64,000 bases of DNA from an uncultured Erysipelotrichaceae bacterium. Its GTDB lineage: Bacteria > Bacillota_I > Bacilli_A > Erysipelotrichales > Erysipelotrichaceae. Where the stretch lies: NCBI GenBank assembly GCA_947569705.1, contig CANOSP010000002.1, forward strand, positions 80,638 to 144,637, in the 5' to 3' direction. Both the position numbers and the translations under genes were made by a program. Below the pieces are notes generated by a model, which did no database searches, was not told the origin of the DNA, and saw only the letters and a list, made by a program, of their open reading frames with translations. Shown here one piece after another: positions 36,530 through 45,930 of the stretch (position 1 is its first letter; every line of letters starts with the position of its first letter).

Positions 36530-37030
36530 TTATTGACTCTGTTGGCGAGTTAAAAGTTCACAATATGCGTGAAAAGCCGGAAGATCCTTGGCATCATAAC
36601 GGTGACTTTGAAGCAGAATTACAAAAGCACCGAACCAATCACCGAACGCAACGACCGGGAAGATAATACCGTCATAGGCTTCCGCCTGATCCGCATATAA
36701 TGATTCCTGCTTAAATTTTGTGACTCTGTGTGTCTGTGACATTTTAAAAAATGACTCACTGATTTGAATATGATGAACACGCAGCCATTCCTCTTGGATA
36801 AACAACACTTTCTCCTGATAAAAGGACTGCAAGGTTTCAATCATAATATCGATTTCTTCCATATGCTTAGATAATACATCAAAACGCTGAATGACGATAT
36901 GATCGTTTTCAATAAAAAATTCAATCGAATCGCCTTCCTTTAAGCGATATTGTTTTCTTATTTCTTTAGGAATTACAAGACGACCTAAATCATCTAACCT
37001 TCTTACAATGCCTGTTGCTTTCAATTTCAT
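36530..37030 (-). CDS. spoVT: Stage V sporulation protein T
   Basis: A 166-residue regulator: N-terminal AbrB-type swapped-hairpin DNA-binding domain, MKLKATGIVRRLDDLGRLVIPKEIRK, and a C-terminal GAF-like domain. In B. subtilis SpoVT is made in the forespore and tunes SigG genes, including its own (family knowledge). AAAGGAG lies only 3 bp from the ATG. The 330-bp upstream region contains the tandem palindromes at 37193-37310, plausible operators. Confidence 0.9.
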   Translation of the reverse strand: MKLKATGIVRRLDDLGRLVIPKEIRKQYRLKEGDSIEFFIENDHIVIQRFDVLSKHMEEIDIMIETLQSFYQEKVLFIQEEWLRVHHIQISESFFKMSQTHRVTKFKQESLYADQAEAYDGIIFPVVAFGDWFGAFVILLQSHRYDAKDLPAFHAYCELLTRQQSQ

Positions 37031-37192
37031 GCACTCCTTTATGCTGACTAATCATAGTATGGGCGATAAAGAAATGCTTATACTTTGAAAGCATATTTTT
37101 TGTTTATAGGATAGTTCATACAAAGAACGCTGCTTCAGATTTATATATGCCTTTGCGAACGATGTTACATTACGCAACTGCTTAATAAAAAA

Positions 37193-37310
37193 TGTGACAT
37201 TTTATCCTATGTCACAGAACGTGACATCAATGTAAAATGACACACATTATCTCCTATTATCCTATGTCACAATGCGTGACATTAATCAAAATGATACACA
37301 TCTGCTTTAG
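37193..37310. repeat. 55-bp tandem repeat carrying TGTCAC-N5-GTGACA palindromes upstream of spoVT
   Basis: Units start with TTATCCTATGTCACA at 37202 and 37257. Each contains a palindrome: ATGTCAC-AGAAC-GTGACAT (37209-37227) and ATGTCAC-AATGC-GTGACAT (37264-37282). Each is followed by AAAATGA-ACACAT. An extra arm TGTGACAT (37193-37200) pairs with the first palindrome's left arm. The spacing of 55 bp is close to five helical turns. Confidence 0.7.
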
Positions 37311-37364
37311 TTCCTATTCACTTAAATAACGATGAAACACCATAGTTCTGTGAAAAGGCAATGA

Positions 37365-37757
37365 TTATCGATTAAAGAAACAATCAATTAAATTACCGAT
37401 CGCAGCCATAACAGAATTTCTGACCTTTTCGGGAAATTGATATAATTGACGTAAAACAACAAGTTCATTAATAGACATATGATTTACAAGCCAACGCTTT
37501 TGTTTACCGACATCGGGTCTGTCTAATACATAATCAATAAAGTCATTAATATCCTCATCTAAAGCATCCATAATAACGATAAATTCTTGAAATGTGGTTT
37601 TTCTTGCTTTGGTTGCGGTTATTTTAGAGATGATTGTATAATCAATACCGATCATGGCACTGAGATCCTTTAAAGAGATGTCACGATCGTTTATTTTTTC
37701 TTTAAGAAATTCCCTGAAGTTATAATTTAAAATAGCGTTTATTTCTTTTTTTGTCAT
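37365..37757 (-). CDS. Small helix-turn-helix (XRE-like) protein
   Basis: A 130-residue protein. Residues about 14-70 look like a Cro/C1-type helix-turn-helix: FREFLKEKINDRDISLKDLSAMIGIDYTIISKITATKARKTTFQEF. The C-terminal half is helical and lacks a known domain. AGAGG lies 9-10 bp before the ATG. It is alone between spoVT and asd; no palindromes are seen in its own promoter region. Targets unknown. Confidence 0.65.
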   Translation of the reverse strand: MTKKEINAILNYNFREFLKEKINDRDISLKDLSAMIGIDYTIISKITATKARKTTFQEFIVIMDALDEDINDFIDYVLDRPDVGKQKRWLVNHMSINELVVLRQLYQFPEKVRNSVMAAIGNLIDCFFNR

Positions 37758-38004
37758 TCTTTTTAACCTCTACTTACTATTGTTTTCCATATTATATAAA
37801 ATACAATGGTGTAATAGGATAATTTTTATAAAATGAAAAATATAATAATATAAAACGATAAATATATGGGCTATAATTGCGAAAAAAGAAATCTATTTAA
37901 AGCAATATCTGTCAAAATAAAAAATAATACATAAGCAATATCGACTTGTTTAAGAAACACGTGAACAAGCATTGAAAAGCTGTGATAATAAAAAAATAAG
38001 GGCA
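37758..38004. other. A+T-rich spacer
   Basis: No gene or strong structure is seen upstream of the HTH gene. Confidence 0.4.
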
Positions 38005-38046
38005 GAAAAAAACACTGCTTCGTCAATCGTTTGACTCACAGTGTTT
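38005..38046 (-). terminator. Terminator of hom-lysC-asd
   Basis: On the minus strand AACACTG pairs with CAGTGTT around an inner GTCAA-ACGA-TTGAC hairpin, followed by T7. Confidence 0.8.
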
Positions 38047-38065
38047 GAAAGCTGTAATCAGTTCT

Positions 38066-39079
38066 TTATGCTTCCTGTTCAATTAACAATTGTGCAATCT
38101 GTACGGCATTGGTAGCGGCACCTTTACGTACCTGATCACCGCAGCACCACAGACTCAGTGCATTGGTATGTCCGCTCAGATCCTCACGAATTCTGCCGAC
38201 ATAAACCAAATCTTGATCACTTGTATCTAACGGCATCGGATAGATACTGTTATTTGGATCATCGACAAGCTTTACACCATACCCGTTTTGAATCAATTCA
38301 CGTGCAGTTTTGACATCAAGAGGCTGTTCAAACTCGACAGTGATAGATTCCGAATGTGAACGATATACAGGTACACGTACACAAGTACAGTTGACCTGCA
38401 GGTTCGGCTGTTTCAAAATCTTGCGTCCTTCATTCTGCATTTTCATCTCTTCACTTGAATAACCGGCTTCATCAAAACCGCCGATCTGCGGAATTAAATT
38501 AAACGCGATCTGATGTTGGAAAGTTTGAATATCCACAGGCTGATCACAACGTAATGCATCAATTTGTGAATCCAGTTCCTTGATTCCGTTGACGCCCGCA
38601 CCGGAAACAGCTTGATAAGTGCTGACAATCATACGTTTGATCTTTGCCTGTGCATGTAACGGCTGTAAAGCGACAAGCGCAATAATCGTGGCACAATTCG
38701 GATTGGCAATAATTCCGTGATGCTCGTGAATTGCTTCGGGATTCACCTCGGGAATAATTAACGGCACATCCGTATCCAAGCGATATGCACTGGAATTGTC
38801 AATAACGACGGCACCGCTTTTCACCGCATGGGGAATAAAGCGTTTCGCAATATCGTTTTCTGCGGCACCCAAGACAATATCGATACCCTCAAAGCTGTTT
38901 TCACAAGCTTCTTCTACGGTAAAGCTTTGCCCTTTCATCGTGATGACCTTTCCCGCACTGCGCTTGCTTGCCAGTAAATGCAGACTGGCGAGCGGGAAAT
39001 TACGCTCCAGCAGCACCTCCAGCATCTGCATACCGACCGCTCCGGTCGCCCCTAATATAGCTACATGATATTGTTTCAT
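38066..39079 (-). CDS. asd: Aspartate-semialdehyde dehydrogenase
   Basis: NADPH-dependent reduction of aspartyl phosphate. The 337-residue product has the nucleotide-binding start VAILGATGAVGMQMLEVL, the catalytic Cys in NPNCATIIAL, and the YQAVSGAG segment. The ATG at 39079 follows GAGGAG by 7 bp; an in-frame start at 39094 has no ribosome site. It is the last gene of hom-lysC-asd. No dapA or dap genes are in the window, so the unit serves threonine/methionine synthesis at least. Confidence 0.96.
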   Translation of the reverse strand: MKQYHVAILGATGAVGMQMLEVLLERNFPLASLHLLASKRSAGKVITMKGQSFTVEEACENSFEGIDIVLGAAENDIAKRFIPHAVKSGAVVIDNSSAYRLDTDVPLIIPEVNPEAIHEHHGIIANPNCATIIALVALQPLHAQAKIKRMIVSTYQAVSGAGVNGIKELDSQIDALRCDQPVDIQTFQHQIAFNLIPQIGGFDEAGYSSEEMKMQNEGRKILKQPNLQVNCTCVRVPVYRSHSESITVEFEQPLDVKTARELIQNGYGVKLVDDPNNSIYPMPLDTSDQDLVYVGRIREDLSGHTNALSLWCCGDQVRKGAATNAVQIAQLLIEQEA

Positions 39080-39106
39080 CCAATCTCTCCTCATTTCTTC
39101 CTTATA

Positions 39107-40426
39107 CTATGCTTCGACAAAGCGATTGTAAATCACTTTTGTCGTTTTTTCAAAATCCTTGTTTTCCACACCGACAATGATATTGATTTCATCACTGCCC
39201 TGTGCAATCATACGAATATTAATATCGTTTTTACCGAGTTCCGCAAACAGCTGTCCGGAAATACCCGGTCTTGAAGACATATGACGACCTACGGTAGCGA
39301 TTAACGCTATATCACTGATCACCTTGACTTTATCGGGACGGCAGTTTTCCTTAACCTGTGCGACAATATCATAAATCTTATCTTTAATATCGGCACTGTT
39401 TACTACAATGGAAAAGGAATCGATACCGCTCGGTATATGCTCGATACTGATTTGATAACGCTCGAATACTTCTAAGGCACGTCTTACAATTCCCACTTCA
39501 TTCGACATATGATTTTTATAAATCGCTACAACGGTAAAATCCTTACTGCCGGCAATACCGGTAATCGGAGAAGCGCATGTTTCGGTATCATTATCATATT
39601 CCATAATCAATGTACCGGGATTTTCAGGCTCATTGGTATTTCTGATATTTATCGGAATGTTTTTTTCTTTTACGGGGAAGATCGCATCCTCATGTAAAAC
39701 ATTGGCACCCATATAAGAAAGCTCACGCAATTCACTGTAGGTGATCTTATCAATTCGCTTCGGATTATCAACGATGCGTGGATCTGCCATCAGAATACCG
39801 GATACATCGGTCCAGTTTTCATATACATCGGCATCTACTACTTTAGCCGCAATCGCGCCGGTAATATCGCTGCCGCCTCGTGCCATAATACGCACCTGTC
39901 CGTCAGGCATCGCACCGTAAAAGCCGGGAATCACAAAATGATCATGTGCAGACAGATGATGATCCATCATTTCTTTTGTTTTCACAAAATCAATTTGTCC
40001 GTCATAAGAGAAATAAATAAAATCCTTTGCGTCTAAGAATGTATAGCCGAGATATTCCGCCATCAGCTTTGCGGTCAAATATTCACCGCGGCTCACAAGG
40101 TAATCTAAAGGAATACTCTTGCGCAGCGCACTTTTTAAATACGATAAATCTTTTTCAATCGGATAGGAAAGCTTCAGATCATTTTTAATAGCCAAAAAGC
40201 GTTCCTCGATCATTTGAAAAATCGGATCACAGTTGACGCTGTATTTTAAATGCGCATGACACAAATACAGTAAATCCGTGATTTTATTATCATCTTTATG
40301 GCGGCGACCCGCAGCCGATACTACGACAAAGCGACGTGCATCATCCGCGGAGACAATCTGTTTTACCTTTTGAAATTGAGTCGCATCTGCCAAGGAGCTT
40401 CCGCCGAATTTTACTACTTTAATCAT
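39107..40426 (-). CDS. lysC: Aspartate kinase
   Basis: Phosphorylates aspartate, the first step to lysine, threonine and methionine. The 439-residue product has VVKFGGSSLADA at the start, the FVIPGFYG segment and MARGGSDITGA in the kinase domain. Two C-terminal ACT domains (about residues 300-439) should give feedback control, probably by threonine given the operon (inference). Its start overlaps hom by 4 bp (ATGA). Confidence 0.95.
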   Translation of the reverse strand: MIKVVKFGGSSLADATQFQKVKQIVSADDARRFVVVSAAGRRHKDDNKITDLLYLCHAHLKYSVNCDPIFQMIEERFLAIKNDLKLSYPIEKDLSYLKSALRKSIPLDYLVSRGEYLTAKLMAEYLGYTFLDAKDFIYFSYDGQIDFVKTKEMMDHHLSAHDHFVIPGFYGAMPDGQVRIMARGGSDITGAIAAKVVDADVYENWTDVSGILMADPRIVDNPKRIDKITYSELRELSYMGANVLHEDAIFPVKEKNIPINIRNTNEPENPGTLIMEYDNDTETCASPITGIAGSKDFTVVAIYKNHMSNEVGIVRRALEVFERYQISIEHIPSGIDSFSIVVNSADIKDKIYDIVAQVKENCRPDKVKVISDIALIATVGRHMSSRPGISGQLFAELGKNDINIRMIAQGSDEINIIVGVENKDFEKTTKVIYNRFVEA

Positions 40427-41601
40427 GCATTCACCTCGGCAATCTGCGCAAAGAATACATTGCCGTCAGTGCTGCTCAATTCTTTGACCTTTTGATGCAT
40501 CATATAAGAAGAGATATGTTCCATCCAGTAATAAGTATTATCCTTAAACACTTCTTTTTTCACATAGAAGTCAGTAAACAATTCGTTGATCGCTGTTTCG
40601 GGTGCATCGGTGCGGACAATATAAGTACCGCAAACAAGTGAGGTATCAACGCGCAATGCTTTATTTTGGTTTTTCGGCTGTGTGTCAATGTTTTCATGAA
40701 GATCCAAAATATCCTGAACCACGGCATTGGCAGTCGGCAATTTGCCTGCGCCCTGTCCGTAGAATTTTAAATCACCGATCGTTGCGCCGTGCAGGCAGGT
40801 GAGGTTAAAGTTTTCCGAAATCGATGCTTCTGTCTGCGTTTCTTCATACAGCGTCGGTTCTACTGCGGCATAATAGCGGTCATCGACGCGCTTAGCGATT
40901 GCCGGCAGCTTGATTTTCTTATGCAGTGAAGCGGCATAATCAATATCGGTTTTATTAATATTGCGAATACCGAAAACCGGGAAGGTCAAAGGTACATTTC
41001 CCTGAAAAGCAATCGTTGCGGAAATACGCAGCTTATTTTGAATATCGAAGCCGTCAATATCGGCACTCGGATCACTTTCAGCATAGCCTAACTGTTGTGC
41101 CTTAGCTAAAATCACATCAAACTGTGCCTGTTCCTTTTCCATATGATCTAAGATATAATTTGTGGTACCGTTAAAAATTCCGTGAATTTCATCAATTTCA
41201 TCAATGCGCAGGGCATTGTATAAGTTATGCAGCCATGGGATACCGCCGCCGCAGCTTGCTTCATACAGAAATCTCACACCGTTTGCGTCTGCACATGCAT
41301 GAAATTCTTCCATATAACGAGCAATTACTGCTTTATTCGCTGAAACAACGTGTTTCTTCGCATTCAAGGCTGCTGTGATAAATGTATGAGCAGGTTCAAT
41401 ACCACCCATGGTTTCAACGACAACATCGACTTCCTCATCGTTCAAAATCACATTGATGTCATCACACATCAGCGGATGTTTATGTAAGTTTTCTGTTCTT
41501 TCTAATATATGTGCGACTTCAATTCCCTTGTCACGTAATGAGTCGATGATTTCACCGACTCCGCTTCCTACCGTTCCGTATCCTAAAATAGCTGCTTTCA
41601 T
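40423..41601 (-). CDS. hom: Homoserine dehydrogenase
   Basis: Reduces aspartate semialdehyde to homoserine. The 392-residue product has the NAD(P) loop AILGYGTVGSGV, the catalytic-domain sequences NGTTNYILDHM and YAESDPSADIDGFD, and a short C-terminal ACT-like part, somewhat shorter than the B. subtilis enzyme. AAGGAGG precedes the ATG. It is the first gene of the operon and faces thrC across overlapping promoters. Confidence 0.95.
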   Translation of the reverse strand: MKAAILGYGTVGSGVGEIIDSLRDKGIEVAHILERTENLHKHPLMCDDINVILNDEEVDVVVETMGGIEPAHTFITAALNAKKHVVSANKAVIARYMEEFHACADANGVRFLYEASCGGGIPWLHNLYNALRIDEIDEIHGIFNGTTNYILDHMEKEQAQFDVILAKAQQLGYAESDPSADIDGFDIQNKLRISATIAFQGNVPLTFPVFGIRNINKTDIDYAASLHKKIKLPAIAKRVDDRYYAAVEPTLYEETQTEASISENFNLTCLHGATIGDLKFYGQGAGKLPTANAVVQDILDLHENIDTQPKNQNKALRVDTSLVCGTYIVRTDAPETAINELFTDFYVKKEVFKDNTYYWMEHISSYMMHQKVKELSSTDGNVFFAQIAEVNA

Positions 41602-41639
41602 ATAAATCCTCCTTGATTTCTAAGCATTACACGCAACCG

Positions 41640-41743
41640 ATGCTTGTTTTTTGAGTGTAAACAAGCATATGTTTGTGTATTCTTGAAAAAAACACTTGTA
41701 TTTAAAGTGTGAACATTGTATCATATTAAGTATGTAAACGCAA
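41640..41743. promoter_or_regulatory. Overlapping divergent promoters of hom and thrC, with a 10-bp inverted repeat
   Basis: thrC: TTGTAT (41696-41701), 17 bp, TATCAT (41719-41724). hom, minus strand: TTGCGT (41738-41743), 17 bp, TACAAT (41715-41720). The two -10 boxes overlap. In the hom leader ATGCTTGTTT/AAACAAGCAT (41640-41649 with 41659-41668) can form a 10-bp stem. Confidence 0.65.
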
Positions 41744-41762
41744 GAGAAAAGGAGCAATAAGA

Positions 41763-43247
41763 ATGGAAAAAAAATACAATAGTACGAGAAACAGAGGTCT
41801 TCAAAAACAGCCGAAACAAGCGATCATTCAAGGGTTGGCAGCTGACGGCGGATTGTTTGTATTTGATGATATAGATAAAATAAAATTACCGCTCGCCGAT
41901 ATGATGGATATGGATTATAAGCAGATGGCACAGGTTGTGTTATCGGCATTGTTATTTGATTTCAGTGAGGACGAAGTAAAGCAATGTGTAGAAAATGCAT
42001 ATGAAGGAAAATTTGATACTCAGGAAATTACACCGGTGGTGTTCAGCGGAGCTGATGTGATCTGTGAATTGTTCCACGGTCCGACTTCAGCTTTTAAAGA
42101 TGTCGGTTTAAGAATGCTGCCGCAGCTGATGTCAGTATCATTGAAACAGAAAAAGAATCAAAAAGTAATGATTTTAACGGCAACGAGCGGAGATACCGGA
42201 AAAGCAGCGCTGGCAGGTTTTCAGGATGTGGAGAATGTCGGAATTACAGTGTTTTATCCCGATCACGGTGTGAGTGAGATTCAGCGTCTCCAAATGATTA
42301 CGCAGGAAGGAAACAATACCGGCGTAGTTGCGATCAAAGGGAATTTTGATGATGCACAAAGCGGTGTAAAACGCATTTTCAATGATGTGGCTTTCCGAAG
42401 AAAATTTAAACAATATAACACGCTTTTTTCCAGTGCGAATTCAATTAATATCGGTCGTTTAATTCCGCAGGTTGTTTATTATTTCTATGCTTATAAGCGA
42501 TTGGTCGAGGAAAAGCGAATCCGTTTCGGAGAACAAGTGGATTTCTGTGTGCCTACCGGTAATTTCGGTAATGTTTTGGCAGGATATTATGCGAAGATGA
42601 TGGGATTGCCGGTTCATCGCTTTATCGTAGCGGCGAATGCGAATAATGTGTTGTATGACTTCTTGACGACAGGTATTTATAATCGCAATCGTCCGTTTCA
42701 TAAAACAATATCACCGTCAATGGATATTTTAATCTCCAGTAATTTGGAGCGCTTGTTATATTATGCAAGTGATAAAGATGCGAACTATATAAATAATTTA
42801 ATGGAAGAATTAAATTCCTATGGAAAATATCAAGTGAAAACGTCCATCTTAAGCCGCATTCAGTCACTCTTCAGCACCGGCTTTGCGAGTGATGAGGAAT
42901 GTGTGGCTGCGATCAAGGAAAAATATGAAAAGGACGGATATGTGTTGGATCCGCACACTGCCTGTGCTTACGCGGTTATGAAACAAGTACAGGACAGCGA
43001 GCATGTCTGTGTGTTGATGTCTACAGCCAGTCCGTATAAATTCTGTACGGGTGTTTATGAAGCACTGTTTGATGAAGCTGACAGTGATGAATTTACGGTG
43101 ATGGAACAGCTGGAACAAAAAACCGGTACTAAGGCACCGCAAAATTTAAAGGGTTTGAAAGAAAAACCGATCAGACATCGCGATGTGATCGGAATCGGTG
43201 AAATGAAAGCATGTGTTGCGCAGAAAACAAAGGAGCTGCTTCGATGA
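41763..43247 (+). CDS. thrC: Threonine synthase
   Basis: A PLP enzyme converting homoserine phosphate to threonine. The product has 494 residues, the long type of threonine synthase. It opens MEKKYNSTRNRGLQKQPKQAI. The PLP lysine is in FHGPTSAFKDVGLR, and the phosphate-binding stretch in LTATSGDTGKAAL. AAAGGAG is 7 bp before the ATG. The stop TGA overlaps the thrB start (ATGA). Confidence 0.95.
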   Translation: MEKKYNSTRNRGLQKQPKQAIIQGLAADGGLFVFDDIDKIKLPLADMMDMDYKQMAQVVLSALLFDFSEDEVKQCVENAYEGKFDTQEITPVVFSGADVICELFHGPTSAFKDVGLRMLPQLMSVSLKQKKNQKVMILTATSGDTGKAALAGFQDVENVGITVFYPDHGVSEIQRLQMITQEGNNTGVVAIKGNFDDAQSGVKRIFNDVAFRRKFKQYNTLFSSANSINIGRLIPQVVYYFYAYKRLVEEKRIRFGEQVDFCVPTGNFGNVLAGYYAKMMGLPVHRFIVAANANNVLYDFLTTGIYNRNRPFHKTISPSMDILISSNLERLLYYASDKDANYINNLMEELNSYGKYQVKTSILSRIQSLFSTGFASDEECVAAIKEKYEKDGYVLDPHTACAYAVMKQVQDSEHVCVLMSTASPYKFCTGVYEALFDEADSDEFTVMEQLEQKTGTKAPQNLKGLKEKPIRHRDVIGIGEMKACVAQKTKELLR

Positions 43248-44146
43248 TTGAGGTTCGAGTGCCTGCGACAAGTGCAAATGTCGGACCCGGCTTTGATTGC
43301 ATGGGACTTGCGGTAAACCTCTATGCGACATTTCGTTTTGCGGAATGTGACAGCGTATGTATCAGCGGCTGTAAGCAGGAGTGGCAAAATGAACAGAATT
43401 TAGTTTATCAAGCCTGTGCAAAAGTGTTCGCTAAATGTAACAAGCAACTGAAAGGGTTAAAAATTGAAATTGATGCCGAAGCGATTCCCGATGCCCGCGG
43501 CTTAGGCAGCAGCGCTGTCTGTATTGTCGGCGGGGCAGTCGGCGCAAATGCGTTATTGGGATCGCCGCTGTCAAATGAAGAACTGTTAAATATCTGTACA
43601 GAGATGGAAGGTCATCCCGATAATGTGGCGCCTGCGCTGTACGGCGGTTTAACGGTTTCCTTCTGTGTACAGGATCAGGTATACACTGTCAAAAAACAGG
43701 TGAATGAACAATTTGTATTTTGTGCCGTAATTCCCGATTATCCGGTTTTAACGGCAGATGCGCGGCGGGTATTGCCGCAATCGGTCGATTATCAAGATGC
43801 GTTGTATAATATCGGCAGATGTGCAGCTTTGGCAGCGGGATTGGCGGAAGGAAACAGCGAAATTGTTGCCCATGCCTGTGATGATCGCCTGCATCAGCCG
43901 TATCGCAAAGCATTAATTCCCGAATATGAAAAGGTAGAGCATTTATCACACGAACATCACGCTTTGACCTGTTATATCAGCGGTTCGGGTTCGACAATGA
44001 TGGCGATATTTGATCAGCGAAAGAATGCGGAAGCACTTGAAGCGGAATTGAAGCAGTGTTTTCCAAATTGGCAGGTAAAGCTTTTACAAGTAGATAATAA
44101 CGGAGCGATTGTGAAGGAGGACTCATCATGGGGAAGTATTTTATAG
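43244..44146 (+). CDS. thrB: Homoserine kinase
   Basis: A GHMP kinase of 300 residues. It begins IEVRVPATSANVGPGFDCMG, with the ATP loop in DARGLGSSAVCIVGG and the C-terminal YISGSGSTMMAIF. The ATG at 43244, coupled to the thrC stop and behind AAAGGAG, is preferred over the upstream frame opening at 43211. Confidence 0.96.
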   Translation: MIEVRVPATSANVGPGFDCMGLAVNLYATFRFAECDSVCISGCKQEWQNEQNLVYQACAKVFAKCNKQLKGLKIEIDAEAIPDARGLGSSAVCIVGGAVGANALLGSPLSNEELLNICTEMEGHPDNVAPALYGGLTVSFCVQDQVYTVKKQVNEQFVFCAVIPDYPVLTADARRVLPQSVDYQDALYNIGRCAALAAGLAEGNSEIVAHACDDRLHQPYRKALIPEYEKVEHLSHEHHALTCYISGSGSTMMAIFDQRKNAEALEAELKQCFPNWQVKLLQVDNNGAIVKEDSSWGSIL

Positions 44147-44562
44147 TAGACAGTGCGATTCTGCCCGATGTTTTGGTTAAGGTCGTTGAAGCTCGCGATA
44201 TGATCAGAAACGGAAAGGCGCGCCGCATTACCACCGCATCGAAAGCAGTGGGAATTTCACGCGGTACATATTATAAATATAAGGATCGTATTTTTGCGCC
44301 CGGCTTCAGTATCGGGAACCGCAAGGCAGTGATTTCGTTGAAGCTGAAGCATCTGTCCGGTGTGTTATCAAATGTTTTAGACCAGATGTCAAGTGTGAAA
44401 GCTAATATTATTACCCTGAATCAGAATATTCCGATTCATGATGTCGCCAGTGTTGTCATTTCTTTTGATATGGCGGATATGGAGATCGGTATTGAGGATC
44501 TGGTGAAAAAACTAAATCAGATCACGGGTGTACATGATGTACGGCTTGAGGCAGTTGAATAG
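44128..44562 (+). CDS. ACT domain protein, UPF0735/PheB type
   Basis: A 144-residue protein with an N-terminal helical DNA-binding-like region (TTASKAVGISRGTYYKYKDRIF) and a C-terminal ACT domain (KAVISLKLKHLSGVLSNVLDQM, LNQNIPIHDVASVVISFD). The family often neighbours hom and thr genes and probably senses an amino acid (inference). It overlaps thrB by 19 bp, with AAGGAGG inside thrB. Confidence 0.88.
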   Translation: MGKYFIVDSAILPDVLVKVVEARDMIRNGKARRITTASKAVGISRGTYYKYKDRIFAPGFSIGNRKAVISLKLKHLSGVLSNVLDQMSSVKANIITLNQNIPIHDVASVVISFDMADMEIGIEDLVKKLNQITGVHDVRLEAVE

Positions 44563-44661
44563 TCGTACGGATCGCCGCTATGCTTTCGGAAAGCTGAAAC
44601 TAACTTATATAAGGTTAATTTCACAAATGGTTTTTAATAAAGCAGAAGGCAGGAGTCAGCT

Positions 44662-45378
44662 ATGAAACAAAGATGTTTCGCTCTGCTTGCCTATGCGGCG
44701 GCATTCAGTGCCATTCTGTTTCTGCTCGTTACGTGCATTGATCTGAATTGCTTTAACCGCCGTTTTTATGAGCAAGAATATGCGTCGTTAGATACAGCGG
44801 CACAATTATCGATGAGTCATCAAGATCTGATGAAGGCAACGAATGCTTTATTGGATTATTTACAAGATCGGCAGGATCATATCGTCGCAGAAATTCGGGT
44901 GAACGGTTTTGAGCGTGAGGCGTTTAATGAGCGGGAAACACTGCATATGAAGGATGTAAAAGGATTATATCAATTTGCGTTGTCATTTCGTTTGGCGGCA
45001 GGTGTGATCTTTATTGTATCCATCGCTGTTTTACTGTGGAAGCAGCGCGCAAGCTTTTTTGGATATTTATCACTTGCTTATGCACAGTGTGCCTTTATAT
45101 TTTTACTGTTTGTTGTTTTCTTGGGAATGTGGGCAGCTGTGGATTTTTCATCGCTGTGGGAAAGCTTTCATCATCTGTTTTTCACCAATGATTTATGGCT
45201 TTTGAATCCGCATACTGATTTAATGATTAATTTATTTCCCGAAACATTCTTCTTTGATATGGTAATGCGAATTGCATTGAGTTTTATTGCTGTTTTCGGG
45301 GGATTGTGGATAGCGGCAGCGGTGTATTTGTATCGTTTTAGGTTATTTCAATATTTTAGGAAGGAGAAGGCATCATGA
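44662..45378 (+). CDS. TIGR01906-type integral membrane protein
   Basis: A 238-residue protein with five hydrophobic segments. After the first helix comes an extracellular loop with ASLDTAAQLSMSHQDLMKATNALLDYLQ, the segment that marks this family. A second loop holds HTDLMINLFPETFFFDMV. Function unknown; it overlaps maf by 4 bp. Confidence 0.8.
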   Translation: MKQRCFALLAYAAAFSAILFLLVTCIDLNCFNRRFYEQEYASLDTAAQLSMSHQDLMKATNALLDYLQDRQDHIVAEIRVNGFEREAFNERETLHMKDVKGLYQFALSFRLAAGVIFIVSIAVLLWKQRASFFGYLSLAYAQCAFIFLLFVVFLGMWAAVDFSSLWESFHHLFFTNDLWLLNPHTDLMINLFPETFFFDMVMRIALSFIAVFGGLWIAAAVYLYRFRLFQYFRKEKAS

Positions 45379-45929
45379 TCGTATTAGCGAGTCAAAGTCC
45401 GCGAAGAAAAGAGATTATGGAACAGATCGGACTTTCATTTGTTGTATGTCCGTCACAAAGCGAAGAGTGTTTAGATACTGCTTTGCCGTTGACGGAAGCA
45501 ATCGAACAGGTGGCAACGGCGAAAGCGAATGAGGTGGCTTCTTTATATCCGAATGATATTGTGATCGGTGCCGATACGCTGGTTTGTATGAACGGACAGG
45601 TTTTGGGTAAACCTAAGTGCGATGCGGATGCCGTAAGGATGTTAAAGCTGTTGTCAGGGAAAAGTCATCAGGTGATTACCGGAGTGGCAATCTGCGCAAA
45701 CGGTAAGAAAGAAAGCTTTCATTCGGTGAGTGAAGTGTCTTTTTATCCGTTGTCCGATGCGGATATCCAAGCTTATATTGACAGCAAAGAGCCGTTCGAT
45801 AAAGCCGGTGCTTACGGTATTCAAGGAAAAGGTGCAGTTTTTGTTGCAAAAATCGTCGGAGACTATTATAATATAGTAGGCTTACCGATTGCCGAGTTAA
45901 TGCAACGGTTAAAAGCTTATTATAAATGA
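45375..45929 (+). CDS. maf: Maf-family nucleotide pyrophosphatase
   Basis: A 184-residue house-cleaning dTTP/UTP pyrophosphatase. Motifs: IVLASQSPRRKEIMEQIGL, VIGADTLVCMNGQVLGKP and KAGAYGIQGKG. AAGGAG precedes the ATG. It is followed within 2 bp by a tRNA gene. Confidence 0.94.
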   Translation: MIVLASQSPRRKEIMEQIGLSFVVCPSQSEECLDTALPLTEAIEQVATAKANEVASLYPNDIVIGADTLVCMNGQVLGKPKCDADAVRMLKLLSGKSHQVITGVAICANGKKESFHSVSEVSFYPLSDADIQAYIDSKEPFDKAGAYGIQGKGAVFVAKIVGDYYNIVGLPIAELMQRLKAYYK

Positions 45930-45930
45930 T

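Noticed and set aside
41685..41710. Transcription attenuator in the hom leader
   Set aside because: ACACTT/AAGTGT with T7 exists, but it begins at the predicted transcription start, too early for a normal terminator.
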